A DNA stretch of 64,000 nucleotides, from contig CAJSYZ010000012.1 of the NCBI GenBank assembly GCA_910574455.1, positions 1,357,317-1,421,316 on the forward strand, written 5' to 3'. The notes under the pieces are model-generated. The model saw nothing but the letters and a program-made list of their open reading frames with translations. It did no database searches and was not told the DNA's origin. Of the stretch, positions 22,149 through 35,800 are shown piece by piece. The position numbers were made by a program, and so were the translations under genes. The stretch's first letter is position 1, and each line of letters opens with the position of its first letter. The DNA is from Trichaptum fuscoviolaceum. Its lineage: Eukaryota; Basidiomycota; Agaricomycetes; Hymenochaetales; Trichaptaceae.

Positions 22149-24650
22149 ACACCCCGCCCCAGCTGGAGTAAACAAATTTACGAAAACCATCCTCAAAGAT
22201 TTTTTTTCTCAGCTTCTCCGCCGTCGCCCCTCTTCCCGACCCTCCTCGACATGCGCGATTCCTCTTATACGTATATAGAGTACGACCTCCACTTTATCCC
22301 CCCCGCATCCACCGCACCCCACCCGCCGCGTTCATGGCTCTAATCTCAGAGTCCACGGCCTCCAGCTGACTTCGACCGTCCGTGCAGGCGATATCGGGGA
22401 GCGCTGAGGCGTATGGAAATGGACAGTGGAGATCGGAGAGGCGGGTACCCACAGAAGCGAAGAGCGCAGGGTACCTTTGGTCGGGCCATGGCCGCACTCT
22501 GCGCCCTCGTACCAGATGACGACGACGACGGCGACGGCGACGCGCGCCTCCATCCATGACCCGCCCGCCCCGCCCCGCCGCAACCTCCACCTACATTGCG
22601 CTTTCTCGGCACCCCCCGCGCGGTATCCGAGCTCACCGCTCTTCTCCCTACACGTACATCGCCGCCCGCCACAAAAACAATCCTCCCTGCATATCAAAAC
22701 TCAACCCCAACCTCGTCCTCCGCACACCTGCATTGTCGCTTTTCTTTCCATCCATCTTCCATATCTCAGCATATTACTCCTAACTCGCATTTTTACTTCC
22801 AGCCTCCTGCATATATAACCAACACACATACTCCCCTAAGTGTCCCCATAGTGTCCCCTTCCCTTGCTCTTTGACCAGTTATATAGTATTCAACGTATCC
22901 TTGTCCTCACCTCTGCTCTCTCTGCTCTCTCTGCTCTTGGTCTCGGTCGTTTTTTTCTTTTCGTTTTTGGTTATTCACTCCTGGTCTTTTTTCTCTCTCT
23001 CCTTTGCTTTTTTCTCTTTTTTCCGCCCATCTATGTGTGGTTCCGGGTTCCAAGTCTGGGTTATGCGTGTTCGTTCGTCCTTGCTTAGTAGCTTTTATGG
23101 GTTTCTTTCTTTTCACGTCGCCCGCCGTATATTATACATAGATCTCTCAGCTCTCTCTCTCTCTCATTTCATTTCATCGCTTGTTGTTCGCTCGCCCGTT
23201 CGGCCGGCTTATCATCTGTTTTCGTCGATCTCACGTAGACTTGGGTCATTGGGCGACTTCCATGGTATTTCATCTATCCATCCCGCCGCGCCGGTCGTAC
23301 CCATCCTGATTCCTAATTCCTGATTCCTGATTTCTGATTTCTGATTCCTGATTCCTGGGCCCATACCGTACATTCCACACACATACATACATACATATAT
23401 ACATAGTCATAGATAGAGTACTAACATACGCATGAATAGAGAGAATTTTTCGTTTTGTTTGGATATATATTGAACATGGAAGAGATTCAAGTTGATGAGA
23501 TATGTATGTATTGTATAGAGTGATTGGGATTGTGGGGTTGTGGGGTTGACTCGACTCGGAGAATGTATGTACATAACGGAGACGGTGTGTGTAGTATTCG
23601 CTTCAATCCGATACTATGTCAACGTTGAATTGATGTATTTTTTTTTTGATACCTGCGACGTGCAGTGGGAGAGATTGTGCTACCACTGGCAGATCAAGTC
23701 TCTGGATTCGGAGAGTCATCATACCGACGACTCGTTGAATGCGCGCGCGGCTTTCGGTATGCAAGAGCGCTAGCGCTCTCCGAGTATCCGGAGTCCGCAC
23801 TTCGATCCGAGTGAGGATTCCGATTGGACAGCCTCAGGATCAGCCCGGGTCCGGTCTGAGTGATTGACTTTTAAGAGTCGGCCGCGGCCGGGGCTTCTTC
23901 GAGTTCATTACCGATTTTCGATTTTCGATTTAAAAAAAAAACCACACAACACACACACACGCGCGCGTTGAGTTGAATGGCGATGGCGATGGCGATGGCG
24001 ATGGCATTTATGTATGTATGTAGGCGCGAAAAGGCGAAAGAAAGACTCGGAAGTGAACGACGGGATGCATATTACACGTAGGATTACAGTCGTGGATCCC
24101 GATTTCTGGGGTACACTGCAGGTGGGCTCCGCAGGCTTAGGTTGGTCACACTACATATAGTAGTCGCACAGTCACTGGCAGTGGCTGCAGAAAATCAGGA
24201 AATTGGTTACGATCAGACTCCAAGTTCGAAGCGCAACACGGGGCGGGGGTGCCACTGCCAGTGGGGGGTAGCCCAGACGGGAAAGACAAGCAAAAAACAT
24301 TTCGTTTTAGCATGGCAGTGACAGTGACAGTATCGAGAGCAAACGAGCAGCGATAGCGATCGAGTGGTTGAGTAAAGGCGAAAGAAAAGGAAAGAGAAAA
24401 GAAATCACGACATGCTCTAGATTCTCCCGGGACACTGGCCGCGTACTGTACATAACTGTAGCCGTCGGCTAATCACTCTGAAGCAAATCGTGACGCTCTT
24501 GGGAAATGTATTGCGCGGCGAACTCGAGCAGAGAAAAATCAAAAGGCAAAATGTAGGTACAAGTACAAGTACAAGTGTACGGCATGCCAGTGGCCGCGCT
24601 TACTAGTGAACTTGAGACGCGTACTATTCGCTTATTTCTAGGTCTCTTCT
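22149..24650. other. Intergenic with pyrimidine-rich and microsatellite tracts
   Basis: TATATAACC at about 22811, followed by a strongly CT-rich tract (about 22900-23030, CTCTGCTCTCTCTGCTC then T-rich), has the look of a fungal promoter or leader, but no coding exon follows that I can support. Other items are ACATACATACATA at about 23383-23400, (GGCGAT)n-like repeats at 23978-24004, and a cluster of CACTGGC/GCCAGTG motifs at about 24172, 24254, 24437 and 24583. Confidence 0.45.
23307..23358. repeat. Heptamer array, CTGATTC-type
   Basis: About seven tandem copies of a 7-mer close to CCTGATT, with variants TTCTGAT and CCTAATT, run without interruption. This is a small minisatellite. Confidence 0.75.
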
Positions 24651-27200
24651 GAATTTATGTGTGTATGTCCTTTTTTTCGTTTCTTTCTTTCTTCTTTCTT
24701 CGCCAAGTTTTGAATGCACACAGGGGTTCAGCCAGCCATCCGTCACAGTTCATGCACCCGGGTACAGCCTATGGACGACAGACACCCCCGCCGGGGTTTA
24801 TCACTACTGCAGTCAGGTCCGAGTCGGTCAGGTTCGGCAGTCGGTCGGTCGGTCGGTCGGTCGGTGTTCCCCTCCCAGCCTTCTTATTTCATGCAGGCTC
24901 GCTGCCTGAGTCGTTCTGTTGAGAATGTTCAATGTTCAGAATATATGCATTGCTTTTCCCAGTATGAAGATAGTCCATTGAGTCTGGGCTGTGAGGGGTG
25001 GCCCGGTCCAATCACATCGCATCGTAACAGTGTCCCAGAGTCCTGGCAGTCCCATTACCCGATACCCGGTACATGCTGCATATACTGTATACTGTATACT
25101 GTATATACAGTACAGCATCATGATATCCATCCCGGTCACCCGGACCCGAAGTGTGCATTCCGGGGTGCACACGTTGCAGCGCCCGCCTCCTGCTGCTGCT
25201 GCTGTTGCCCAACTTTGTCCAATGGGGCTCACACTGTCGGTTCTAACATATACTATTAGTACGAGCAATTTTGCACGAGAGGTTGACATACGTACTGAAT
25301 TTTCTAAAACTTTGTTTTTGGCAATGTACTGACCGCGAAGGCGCGAGTTGGGGGAAAAATGTACATGTACATGTTTCGACGGAGAACTTCATGCGGCTCG
25401 CCCAGGCTGCGCTGTGCGCGGCTGTGCGTCGTGAATTCGAATGACGACGGGACCGGAGGGAAGGGGAGGGGAGGTCCGGGGAGCTGAGTCAAAGTCATAC
25501 ATACGGTACTCGACTCGACTCGACTCGAGTCAAGCTTCTGTAGCTGTGTTTCTTCAAGATCCTTTATTTTTTTCTGCACCGCATTGCGTATTGCGCTCTG
25601 CACATTGTAATGTACACGGAGTCGGACGTCCGTCGATTCAACCAGAGCGCGAGTCAAGACGAGGATCGGGCGGAGTCCGGATACATCGGTACATACATAT
25701 GTACATATGTATGTTCGTTGCCATTCGCGCACGTCCGGGTCTGAGTCCGCCGGTTCTCTACTACTTAGCAGCTAGCAAATGTCAATCCAGTAGGCCGTGG
25801 CCCCATGATCGACAGATAGTTTGAAATGGTAGACGATAGAGCGCTAGAAGAATAGCGCGGTGCCATCCAGAATCCCATTCCGATACGAGGCAGAGAGAAT
25901 GGTTGGTTACTAGCTGGTAAAAGGAAAGGAAAAGGAAAAGAAAGGAAGGAATTGAACAACATGTCTGGGACTTGGGCCCCGGGGCCCATATCTGCGCAAC
26001 TTGAAGGCGATTCGCGGCTCCGGAGTCCGAGTCGGTCGTGCCACTGCACAGTGCAGCCTGCCGTGCGTGCAACAACAGCAAAAAGATGAGTATATGCGTG
26101 CGTGTCCCAGCATTTCGCATTTCGCTCTCGTAGCACAAGCAAGAACTTCCCAGCGTCGACCATCCAGGACAAGCCGTATAAAGCCCGGGAGAGGCTACCA
26201 ATAAGAGCACACAAAAGGGCTTGCCGACTGCCAGTGATTTAGTGCCGGCCGGCATGAGCATGCCGAGGTTCCCAAATACGGACTTTAAGGTTGATGTCGA
26301 GAAAATGAGACAGAGAGAGTATATGCCGAAGATTCACCTGCAGTTCATTATACGAGAAAATGCCGCCGCATGAGTGGACTTCTGAGACTCTCGCTCATCA
26401 ACCAATGGCACAGAGTCCCAAGGTCAAGTCAGTGCCTTGTATGTATTAATTGTAGTTTATGCGAAGTTTCTTTCCATATGAATCACCGGTCGCGAGGTTC
26501 GCCGTCAACGAGTAATGTCACAGCCAGATGGCCATTGCTGGGCTAACGTGGAGGTCGGACCTTGCCCAGCTAGCGTCAATGTGTGTTGGAGGAGACAATT
26601 GTGATTCGTTGTCGGATTCCGAGGCCCGGGCGCATACAAGGTTCAAGCTTAACTGCTCGAGTGAATTAATTGCACTTCAAACAACCGTGGCCCTTACTTC
26701 AATCAAGCATTCAATCACTCGTCTCAAGTCCGCGCCGCCCAAGGGGAAAAACTGGGGGATAATCTTGAAGTTGAAGGAAAGGATGGTTATGTAGCCTGGA
26801 TTTGGTCCGTCACGTCTCCATAGTAGTAGCGCCGAGAGCAATTTCAATGCCAAGGCATATAAAATGGAAATGAATGAACCGGATGAATAGCGTCCGGACT
26901 GAATGGATGTGGGGAAATAAAGTGTCCCGGGCCCTTTTCGCTCGATTATGCCACTGACTGGCAGTGTGCGGGCCGTGTTCAAGTTGCGGGGAAGGGGGAG
27001 GGGTGATGGCATGCCAGTGATGCACCGCTGGCGGCACGTGGATCACGCTATACTGTATACACTCATGCTGTATATAAGTACATACATTCATACATTCATT
27101 CATGTAGTTAGGTTGATCGTATATTTTTTTTCGGAATTTCGGAACCTGTGTGCAGTATATCAGATATTTACCCCAGAGTGCTGATGATCAAGGTTAGCGC
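24651..27200. other. Intergenic with palindromic microsatellites
   Basis: (GGTC)n at about 24840-24864, overlapping ACTGTATACTGTATACTGT at about 25084-25105, (CGACT)n at about 25509-25527, TGTACATGTACATGT at 25359-25375 and CATACATATGTACATATG at about 25691-25710. Several are self-complementary. No coding exon is supported. Confidence 0.45.
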
Positions 27201-30200
27201 GACGCGATCCTCTCTTGGTTCCTCGATCGGCCCTCGTCAGTGCACTGTATGTATGATTGTATTAGGGGGATTTAGCAGCTCTTCCGCTAGCCGCAAGCTG
27301 CGAGAGCGCTGTGTCGAGCAAGTATCTCGGACAGCCTGCCCGCGGGGAAGCGGGAGGGACGATGCGACCGCGACTCTGTCTCGATAGAGTGGACCCGCAG
27401 CTGATCACTCAAGCGTCCAGTTATTCGTGCATTCCGATTCCGCATACACTGCACAGTTGTGATCACATTTGACCTCGGACTTTCCGCATTGCAGGATCAA
27501 ATAAGGCCTGTGCGGCAGGCTTGAAGGTATGTTGACAGGATTTGTATACTCAGTCTCGATGACCTCACCTCGTGCGCGCGCGCGTGTGTGTGCAAGAGCC
27601 GTAGGCTAGCATTCATTGGACTGGTCGAGCTGTGTGCAGGATCTTGAGCTGCCATGCTTGAGGGTGGTGGTCATGAGGTTGGGCTGCTGCTGGCCCCACC
27701 CGATGGACTGAATAGCTGCACAACATCGCTATGAGCTTTAGGATGCAGTCCACCCGTAGAGTGAGCGTAAATCGCGTGTATTTGATCCGAAACAAGGCTA
27801 TGTCGCACAAGAACGCTGACGAGCTCTGAGCTGTCAAGATAATGAATATGGGTCGGGGAAACGGTGGAGACAGACGGGTGAAATATCCTTGCTAGCCATC
27901 GTCAGAGCCGATGGTTCCCGGAGAACAAAGGATTCGAGTCCAAGGTCGGGATTGAAACGAAGATACGGAAGCCGACTGCAGAGGAGCGCTATTTGTCCGG
28001 CTTGGTGATTAAGAGCTACCTAGTCCCAACGTCAATGGTGTTTGTACATACATACATAGCACTTTGTACTATCAAGCCGCCACCACGTCCGAGTCGTACG
28101 CAGTTGAAATGTTTAAGTAACGAACTTGAGCAAGACGGTGTGCCCAAGTTAACCAGCGGTTGATTTTCAGAACACGGACTGTGGGGAAGAACGCCTCTGC
28201 TAGTCTACCCAGGATCGCATCGCGATTGAGCAGGATCAGCGCTCCGGCCAAAATTAAGAATCACGGGAGATGAGACACACGCCTATTTGCTATAATCTTG
28301 ATATACTAATCCTTGGGAAGCCCAGTAGCGAAATTAAAACGACACTGATAGGAGTTTGCATAGTAAGCGTTTCGTAGCTAGAGAGGCTGAGATCTTCTTT
28401 TCTTCCCTTCTCTTTTTTTCTTTTTTCTTAGCAGTCACCGCGTGCTTGACTCCGGCTGGCGAGTGGTAGAAACGTCGGGAGTGATGGGCTATTAGCTCTG
28501 TCTCTGAGCGCGCCGGGTCCGGCAACCGTGGACGTCGGAACACGTGCCCAACGCGACCAGCCCGACATCCGGGTTCGGAGTGGCGCATGCAATTTGAGTG
28601 TCCCCGCGTTGTCGGGATCACCGGATTGAGATTCGGGGCAACTGCATTTGATGCCCAACCTCATCTCGCCTGCGTCGACCAGATACGAAGATCAAGCTAA
28701 CGAGTGAAACGAGGCACAGCGTGTACTTTATCTAGGGTCAAATTAGTTGTCTTTTGCTTCCGGTAGCGACTCTTTGAATTTGTCTTTTCTGCCTCGCCTT
28801 TGCAGTCGAACATAGGCGGAAGCTGTTTTATTGCGAAAAGCAAATTGATGAGGAAATAAGCTTTTTTTCATACTTCACTGTTGCGGTAACGACTGTGATG
28901 TCGATTGTTGCTTGAAGCTAAGTGTGGCTGCGCAGGTCTCAGCCATCGGGCATCCCGACGTCATACCTTAATCAAACTCCCGGAAGTAAATATGAGTGTG
29001 TGCAGCTGTGCGCGTCGGAAGAGAATACATATGGTGTATGTAGGATAGTGTGTGTGTTTTGCGTTATGGTCGTGGTCGTCAAGGAAGATAAGAGACTTCT
29101 CGCGGTCGTCCCTGTTTGAAGCAAGCCTGCGAGTGTGAGACGATCAACCTTCGCGTGCAGGTTCGTCGAGGCTCTGGTGCAAAATAGACATAGATCGACC
29201 ATCGACGATCTTGCAATCTTGATCTTCCAAGGAAATCCGACCAGTCGTCGCTCACCGGCCGACGTATGTGTGTGCGCCATAGGCTGAAGAGTCGATGAAC
29301 ATCATACACATCCTCTCAGCAAGAGTGTGCGACGAGATGCACCATATGCTTCCGTCGGGCAGTCGGCCACTGTGACACGAGTGCCTTGCTTCCTTTTCTC
29401 TCGTAAAGCTTGCTGAACCTTTAAATCTTGATAGCCTGTGTTGGCCATCGCGGGTCGGATGCCAGTGATTCCAAGCTCAAAAGGTCGCAGCATGCATGCA
29501 CATATGCGTGCCCCACGCTTGTGGAGGGACCTCAACAGCAAGGATCGGATGACCTGAGTAACAACCAACACTTGCTCCGCCCCTTGGACACAGCGTAAAT
29601 GATGCTGCTCACTGGATCTCCATATGTTCGAAACCACAACTGCGGAACAAAGATTGGAATCTTATCGCGCAGACAGATGGAGTGAGTTTCAGTCATGTTT
29701 GAATAGTTGGTCCATCACATTGCCGACCGTTCAGGGCAGGAAATATTTCTGAAGGTGCATATGTGATTTGAAAGAGATTCAGTAACTGAATGACGAGGTC
29801 ACATTAAGGATAGCCTGACCTTCCTCTGGTAGCATACATGAATGTATGAGGTCCCCAAAGTGATGCCTTCAAGCCCACAAGCTAGACACCAGTGAGAACC
29901 CGCCGACGACGTGAGACATGCGCGTACCTGAAATTACGATGCTCCTCCATATGCTAGACCACCGGTACTTGCTCTGTAACAGAGATAGGAGATAGTCATC
30001 CGCTTGGACCGTTCCTTTGAAGCTTGGGTTAGCGAGAAATCAATTGAGCTTGCATGAGGTGGACTCCGGAGCTTGCAATGATGCTTTTGGATATACATTT
30101 GTTTGATAGAGCTTCTCATGCTGACGTTGTGGATGGCGAATTCATTTGCATTCGTGGATGTTCAGTCGGTGGTGCGAACCTGAGGTTGTGGGTTGAGCTC

Positions 30201-32800
30201 AACTTGAAGTTGAGCATCCACTTGAGCGGGGTTTACATTTCGGCATGCCGTGCGCCGGCACGACTTCTGAGTTTGCGCGGTTTAATGTCTGGAAAAAAAC
30301 TCCTAATTGCTTCCACTTGTCGCCAGTACAGCAGTAATGCTGTTAGACAGACCCGGTATCATCGCACTTCCCCAGTTATGAGATGATCATGCCAACAATA
30401 CGGTCTATACAAACTTCGCGGTATTTACAACACTGAAGGCAAAATCGCTTTCTGGGAAATGAAACTCTTAACAGACGAATGTGCGTATTTTCAGCGATGT
30501 TCAAGTCGCACAGATCGGATGAGAGGCCTCACATAGCACAAAGTGCGCAGTTATGAGGCATTAGCACGGCGAGAAGCTACTTCATGAAAGGTGTTGGTCA
30601 TGCCCTCTGTACAGGTGAGTAACAATTCATCGGATGTGTTTTGCTGACTCTATGAAACATATTAGTTAGCTCTCACACCCATCTTTCCCAACACCTTGAG
30701 AGTCGTTCTTTACACGCCTTGCTGTGCTCATGATGGCACGCACTCGCACAACCGTGGCCGGCGTACACCGCGCGAATACATCTATACCTGGGGCCTGTAT
30801 TCGCAAGCACGTTTGCGCAGTTTGCGCGCAGCGTTTCGCTGGCCAATCGGCGAAACTTCAATACCTTCGCTTTCTGCGCACATTACGGACCAACTCGCCG
30901 CATTACCTGACTTCTCTTGGGTGCTCGCAGTGTTCGTTCGGATGTGCAGGCGGTGGGTTCGACGTGCGCTGGACGGAATCCGACAAGGAGATGAGAAACG
31001 CATGTTGTTGGAAGCATTAGCGGAACGCCGCATGGCCATTCATGGTGCGTGGTATCTCAACAACTCTCCATATTCAATGATAATCAGACTTGCTGAAGGG
31101 AAGGGGCGGTTTCTACCTCTTGATAGGGGCTTTCAGGCGGCTTGTTCTTCCGCGAGTCTCGCAGGAACTCGCGGACTCACTTTTGCAACTGGGCAGCCGC
31201 CGTACCACTCCCATCTCTTCAAGTTCTTTCTACCAGGTCGCACAGCGCCTTTTTGGGCGAAAACGCAGATCCTTGCTCATCCCTGATATCTGTCATGAGC
31301 CTGGATATCAATTGAGCGAGTTACTAGCTAATAATGCTCTAATGCCGCCGGAAATAACCAACTTTGGGAGCGCCGGTTCCGCCTGTATTTTGCGCGAAGT
31401 CTGTCGGGAGCCTCGATCAGAGTTTCGACGGTGGTATTGCAAGTCACCGTCGAATTCGCAATGGCTGAGACGATGCTAATAATATGCAATGCTGAGTGGA
31501 CAACTGGACAAAAACGGCTTTCGTGTTACAGCCTATCCCATCAATGGTCGGGACAACAAATGATATGATTGATTCCGAGATGTCGCTAGGACCATCGAGC
31601 GACGGAGGAACAACTCTACTGGGCTTCCGGGCAGTGCAACTCAGACAGCTAGATTGCGCTGGCTGCTCCCGGACATTCTCCAGATTGTGGGCTCATGGGT
31701 GAACACGTCCAGCCATTCTCAAAGCCGTTTCGGTACTATGGCATGACAAGGAAGAAGCCCGCCCTTATCATCCTGCCTCGACGACTAGTTTTTCTTTGGG
31801 GCAGAAGCTAGGCACATTCTACATCGTCCCCGGAACTCGGTTGGAGCTCTTCCACGTCAAACGTGTTGTGCCGAGTGATCAGCACGTCTGGCGCGCGGTT
31901 CGGGACCTTAAATGGGAATCTTAGAGTGCATGATCGGCTTGTCACTCCCCGGATTACTGCTGATGCTTTTGATCACCACGGATTAACTACATCAAGTCCC
32001 GAAGGGAGCGAGGCGAAGCGCACAGATGCAGATCTCGAGCCGCCAACCTCCATACTGTGTATCTTGGCGCGTCGCGTGTTATACGCGTGGAACATGATCG
32101 ACCTGATAGTCCGATCACTTCAAAGGCCGATGAGAACTCGATAGCGTCTGATAGCGACATTCAGCGTGGAGAGCAGACCAGCCGCAGCCTGCAGCCTCGT
32201 TTTGCATCAATGGTTCAAGTCAAATGACTCGATTATGAAAGGAATATTCCGAGCCCGCGTAAGCTCCAGTGTCTTTCATCTCTTCTCTGTCCTCTGGGCG
32301 CTGAATACTTCTTTCACATCAAAGATTTTTGCATAGCCTCTGTTCAGTGGATGGCGGGCGCCTCCCCTGTTTCGATCGCAGAGGGACGCAGGTCTTTGAT
32401 TTGGACTTCAACGTGCACAAGGGATGTCCCTCATTTCGCAAGTAGTGTCTGTCATAGAACAGAGCGAAACCGTTTGGATGAACATTAGCAAACGTCTGCC
32501 GTTCATTCGCGCTCAATTTGCCTTTGTCCTAAGTTTCTTCCCCTCTTTCCCCGGATCTCGCTGGTGGGATGTCTCCAACAACTAGGCATCAATTAATGAC
32601 CCGTAAGCCAGTGTCTGTCCAATACGACCTACGATTTCAGCCTTTCATCATCGGACTTCCCCGACATGAGCACTGGGGCTAGAACCGAATCATGCGGCAT
32701 GAACTACAATGAAACTGACCAATGTTGTCATCGTTCCCGCCTCAAGGCTCGCATCTCCGTCTCTCCGCCATCTCAAGAACATATTCCTGACGGGAGTAAT
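27201..32800. other. Intergenic, no family recognised
   Basis: Only scattered frames are present. The longest (30696-31286, 196 codons, plus) has an unbiased amino-acid composition, overlaps other long frames and has no domain I recognise, so it is not called. GCGCGCGCGTGTGTGTG occurs at about 27577-27592. Confidence 0.4.
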
Positions 32801-35800
32801 TAAATCAGTGGCGAGCAAGTTGTAGACTCGCACACGGGCTTACTAGACCCTGCTTTTCTTTCACAATCAATGAGAGGCTTCCCGCAACTCTGCCAGACTG
32901 CTGTTCGGGCTGCTTGACACTTCATGGTCCATGTTTTTAGGAGGCTCAACTTCGCTTTCTCGGGTCCGTAGTCCTCTGTTCGGCCTTCGCATTCCGGTAT
33001 TTCCTCTCCTTGGCTGCAGTATGTTGTTGGATCTTCGCGGGGTTACGTACGACCCACATACCGGAGTATTATTACACATTTCCGCACAGTTTGCTCGAAT
33101 ATTGTTGTATACAGTTGTGGGTCCCTCAGAGATCTTCGTGGCAATGTATCTGAATGGGAGGTTATGTCGTCCGGAGCCTTTTGCATTTCAGCTATTCAAC
33201 TACCGACGGACGAAATACCTCCGAACAAATCCATATTCTGGTTGCCCCGGTGCACGCTCTGGAGCAGCAGGAGTGCTAGCAATAATTTTCAGAGTACAGA
33301 CCACAACAGCACGCGGTTGGCTTCACCCACCCAGGCCCACACACATTCTTTCTTCCTTCTGCCGCCGAATTTAGCCTCTCTCTATGTCCGATAATTCCTC
33401 CGGCTGATGAAGCTTCACAATAATGGACGGACCTCTCGGCGGATGAGGCAAATGCGGAGCGATCCAGAGACCAACTCATCCGCCATATGCCAGACATTCT
33501 GCTCTGCTCTGAGAGCTGCATGTCTTCCCGGGGTCAATGGTAGTTACGACAGTCTTTGATCCCTAGATGCCTCGGCAGTGCAACTTTGCTAAATCTATAT
33601 TGGGTGTCAAGCATCAAGGACTGAACGTTCAAGAGACACGCATCCGACGTCCGTACATGCAATTCATTCATATTTTTAGGCAGCCTGAAGTGATGGCGGG
33701 AGCGGGAACTACGGCAGTCCTTGTTAGCACATCGACATGTGATTTTACTAACCTCAAGGCCCGGCATTTGAGGCCATTACTCATCGATTTGGGTCCATGT
33801 CAGGAAGCTGCTAACCGTTGAACTGCAGGAAACATATAGCTGCAACTGTGAACGTTGTCCCAATCTCAAACTCTATAAGCAACATAACCTCGTTGCCCGA
33901 CTCCTCGAGAAACTTGGAAGCCTGAACATCTTGAAGTGGTCTAATTAAACCATGAATGATCACAGCATGTTCAACATCGTACGCTATAAAGAATATCCCA
34001 GGGTCGCCTATCCAGTTACTCCTCGCATTTTCGACGAGATCCGGCGGTTCTCGGCGGTTATGCTAGACGCTGTGGGTCCTATGCAACTATACATCTGTCC
34101 TTCCCTCTGATGTGAGACTTGTCATTCGCTTGCATGAACATATTCTCCCAAGCTTACTCTTCGCTACACAGATCGAGTTCTCTTTAAAAGATGCACAAAC
34201 TATAGCCTGACGTGATCCGCAATCGGATGTCTGTCGACGTCTTTAGGCACTCTTTCTCGGACTTCAAGTAGGGAAGTGTGCTTCTAAATTGTTTAGGCCG
34301 CAGCTCCGAAAGGAAGACACGCTTCGGTAGCGCCATTCATTCGAAGTACGGACATCCCTAGACTTAGTTCAAGAAGAGATACCAACCGTGTCCGCGCAGG
34401 TCACGGATGTGCGAGGGTACTCTGTTTTGCATCTTTACCCCCGCTGTACCGGACTTTGTAGTTCGGGCTGCCGCAGAATGGAAGTTCGTATCGGAACTCA
34501 CGAGATCCTCGTGCTAACACCACATACTTTCTTCACCAGCTAAAGACGAGGACAGTGCGAGCGTTGCGCATGAAAATGGCAAGATATCCTTCCGACTCCT
34601 GTCTTCTCGATCAACCGCGCATGCACCTCCGTGGTCAGAAGGTTCCGGAGGAACTACGCCGCACAGGTACTCCTTTAGCAAGGGGTCAGGATGAGTGCAT
34701 AGCTGAGCAGGTATTACTGGTACAGGTCGAGGAGGCTGGGCACGCGGTTAAGATTTAACGTAAGGCTTCGCGCTTCCCTAAATAAACTTCGATACGCCTC
34801 GGCCCGCTGGCTTCTTTCATTCCACGATACAGCAATCCTGAAGACCCATTAATCCGCTAACTCCTATCTTCTACGCAGGCACTCAGCTTTGACGCATTCT
34901 TGTTGAAAGCAACTTTGCAAGCATTGGCGTGTTCTAAGTCGAACTCTGTACTCTCTCCACATCCATTGCTTCCAAGATCCGGTCGATGGTCAGCAGACAA
35001 TCATCTTTGATCATCATCATCCATTCATGTATCTAAATGCAACTCGATATCTCAACTTCAGCAATCGTGATTCCAACCGCCGCTATGTAGCTGAAGGAGA
35101 TAGGGATTATTTCAGAACGACATATTTTTGTTGTAATGCTGCCGGATGACCTTGACAGGTCAGTCCACGAGGATTACTCATGCTGAGCAGCTCCATGTGC
35201 TGACAACATGTCTTCATCTCACCGTTGACGATTTGGGACCCGGATTATGAATTCTTTAATGTCCCAGTTTCCGCTAGAACAGCATCAGCTCGTGCTCGCT
35301 TATGACCTGCCTGTCATCCTGTGCACACGCTTTAGGTGCTCAAGTATGGTCATAGACATTCATGCTTCGAACATGACTCAACCATTGAGTAAACACTCGC
35401 GGTTTGTTAGTTTCCAGATCTAAACCACAAAGAAGCTGAGCTTCGCTCCGATTCTCCGATATCTGATGCCTCTATGAGACAGAAACTATCAGCAGCGCAA
35501 TTATCCCATCGATGACAGCTTTCTCCTAATCCGACTCCATGTATCTCAAGCGATCGTGTCTTCCATATACCTTTTCCCGGGGGACACGATTTCCGTCAGA
35601 CATCAATAATTTGTACTTCCCGCGCATTGTTGCCTAAGTATCCTAAGGGATTATGCACTTGTATTATGAGGAACTCCTTAATACTGGACAATGTATATGA
35701 AAGCAGGTGAGTCTGTCATCTAGTTGGACTATTGCAAACTGGCTGACTGTAGAAACGACGAGCGTGCACGGAAAGGCTTTAAACAAGCAAATCATGTTTG

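Noticed and set aside
22426..22818. 130-codon plus-strand frame and antisense frames at 22294-22697
   Set aside because: Pro/His/Thr-rich low-complexity reading of a CT- and CA-rich region; no splice partners.
30696..31286. 196-codon plus-strand frame in the gene desert
   Set aside because: No recognisable domain, no promoter or splice context, and several overlapping frames of similar length. It remains a candidate only if transcribed.
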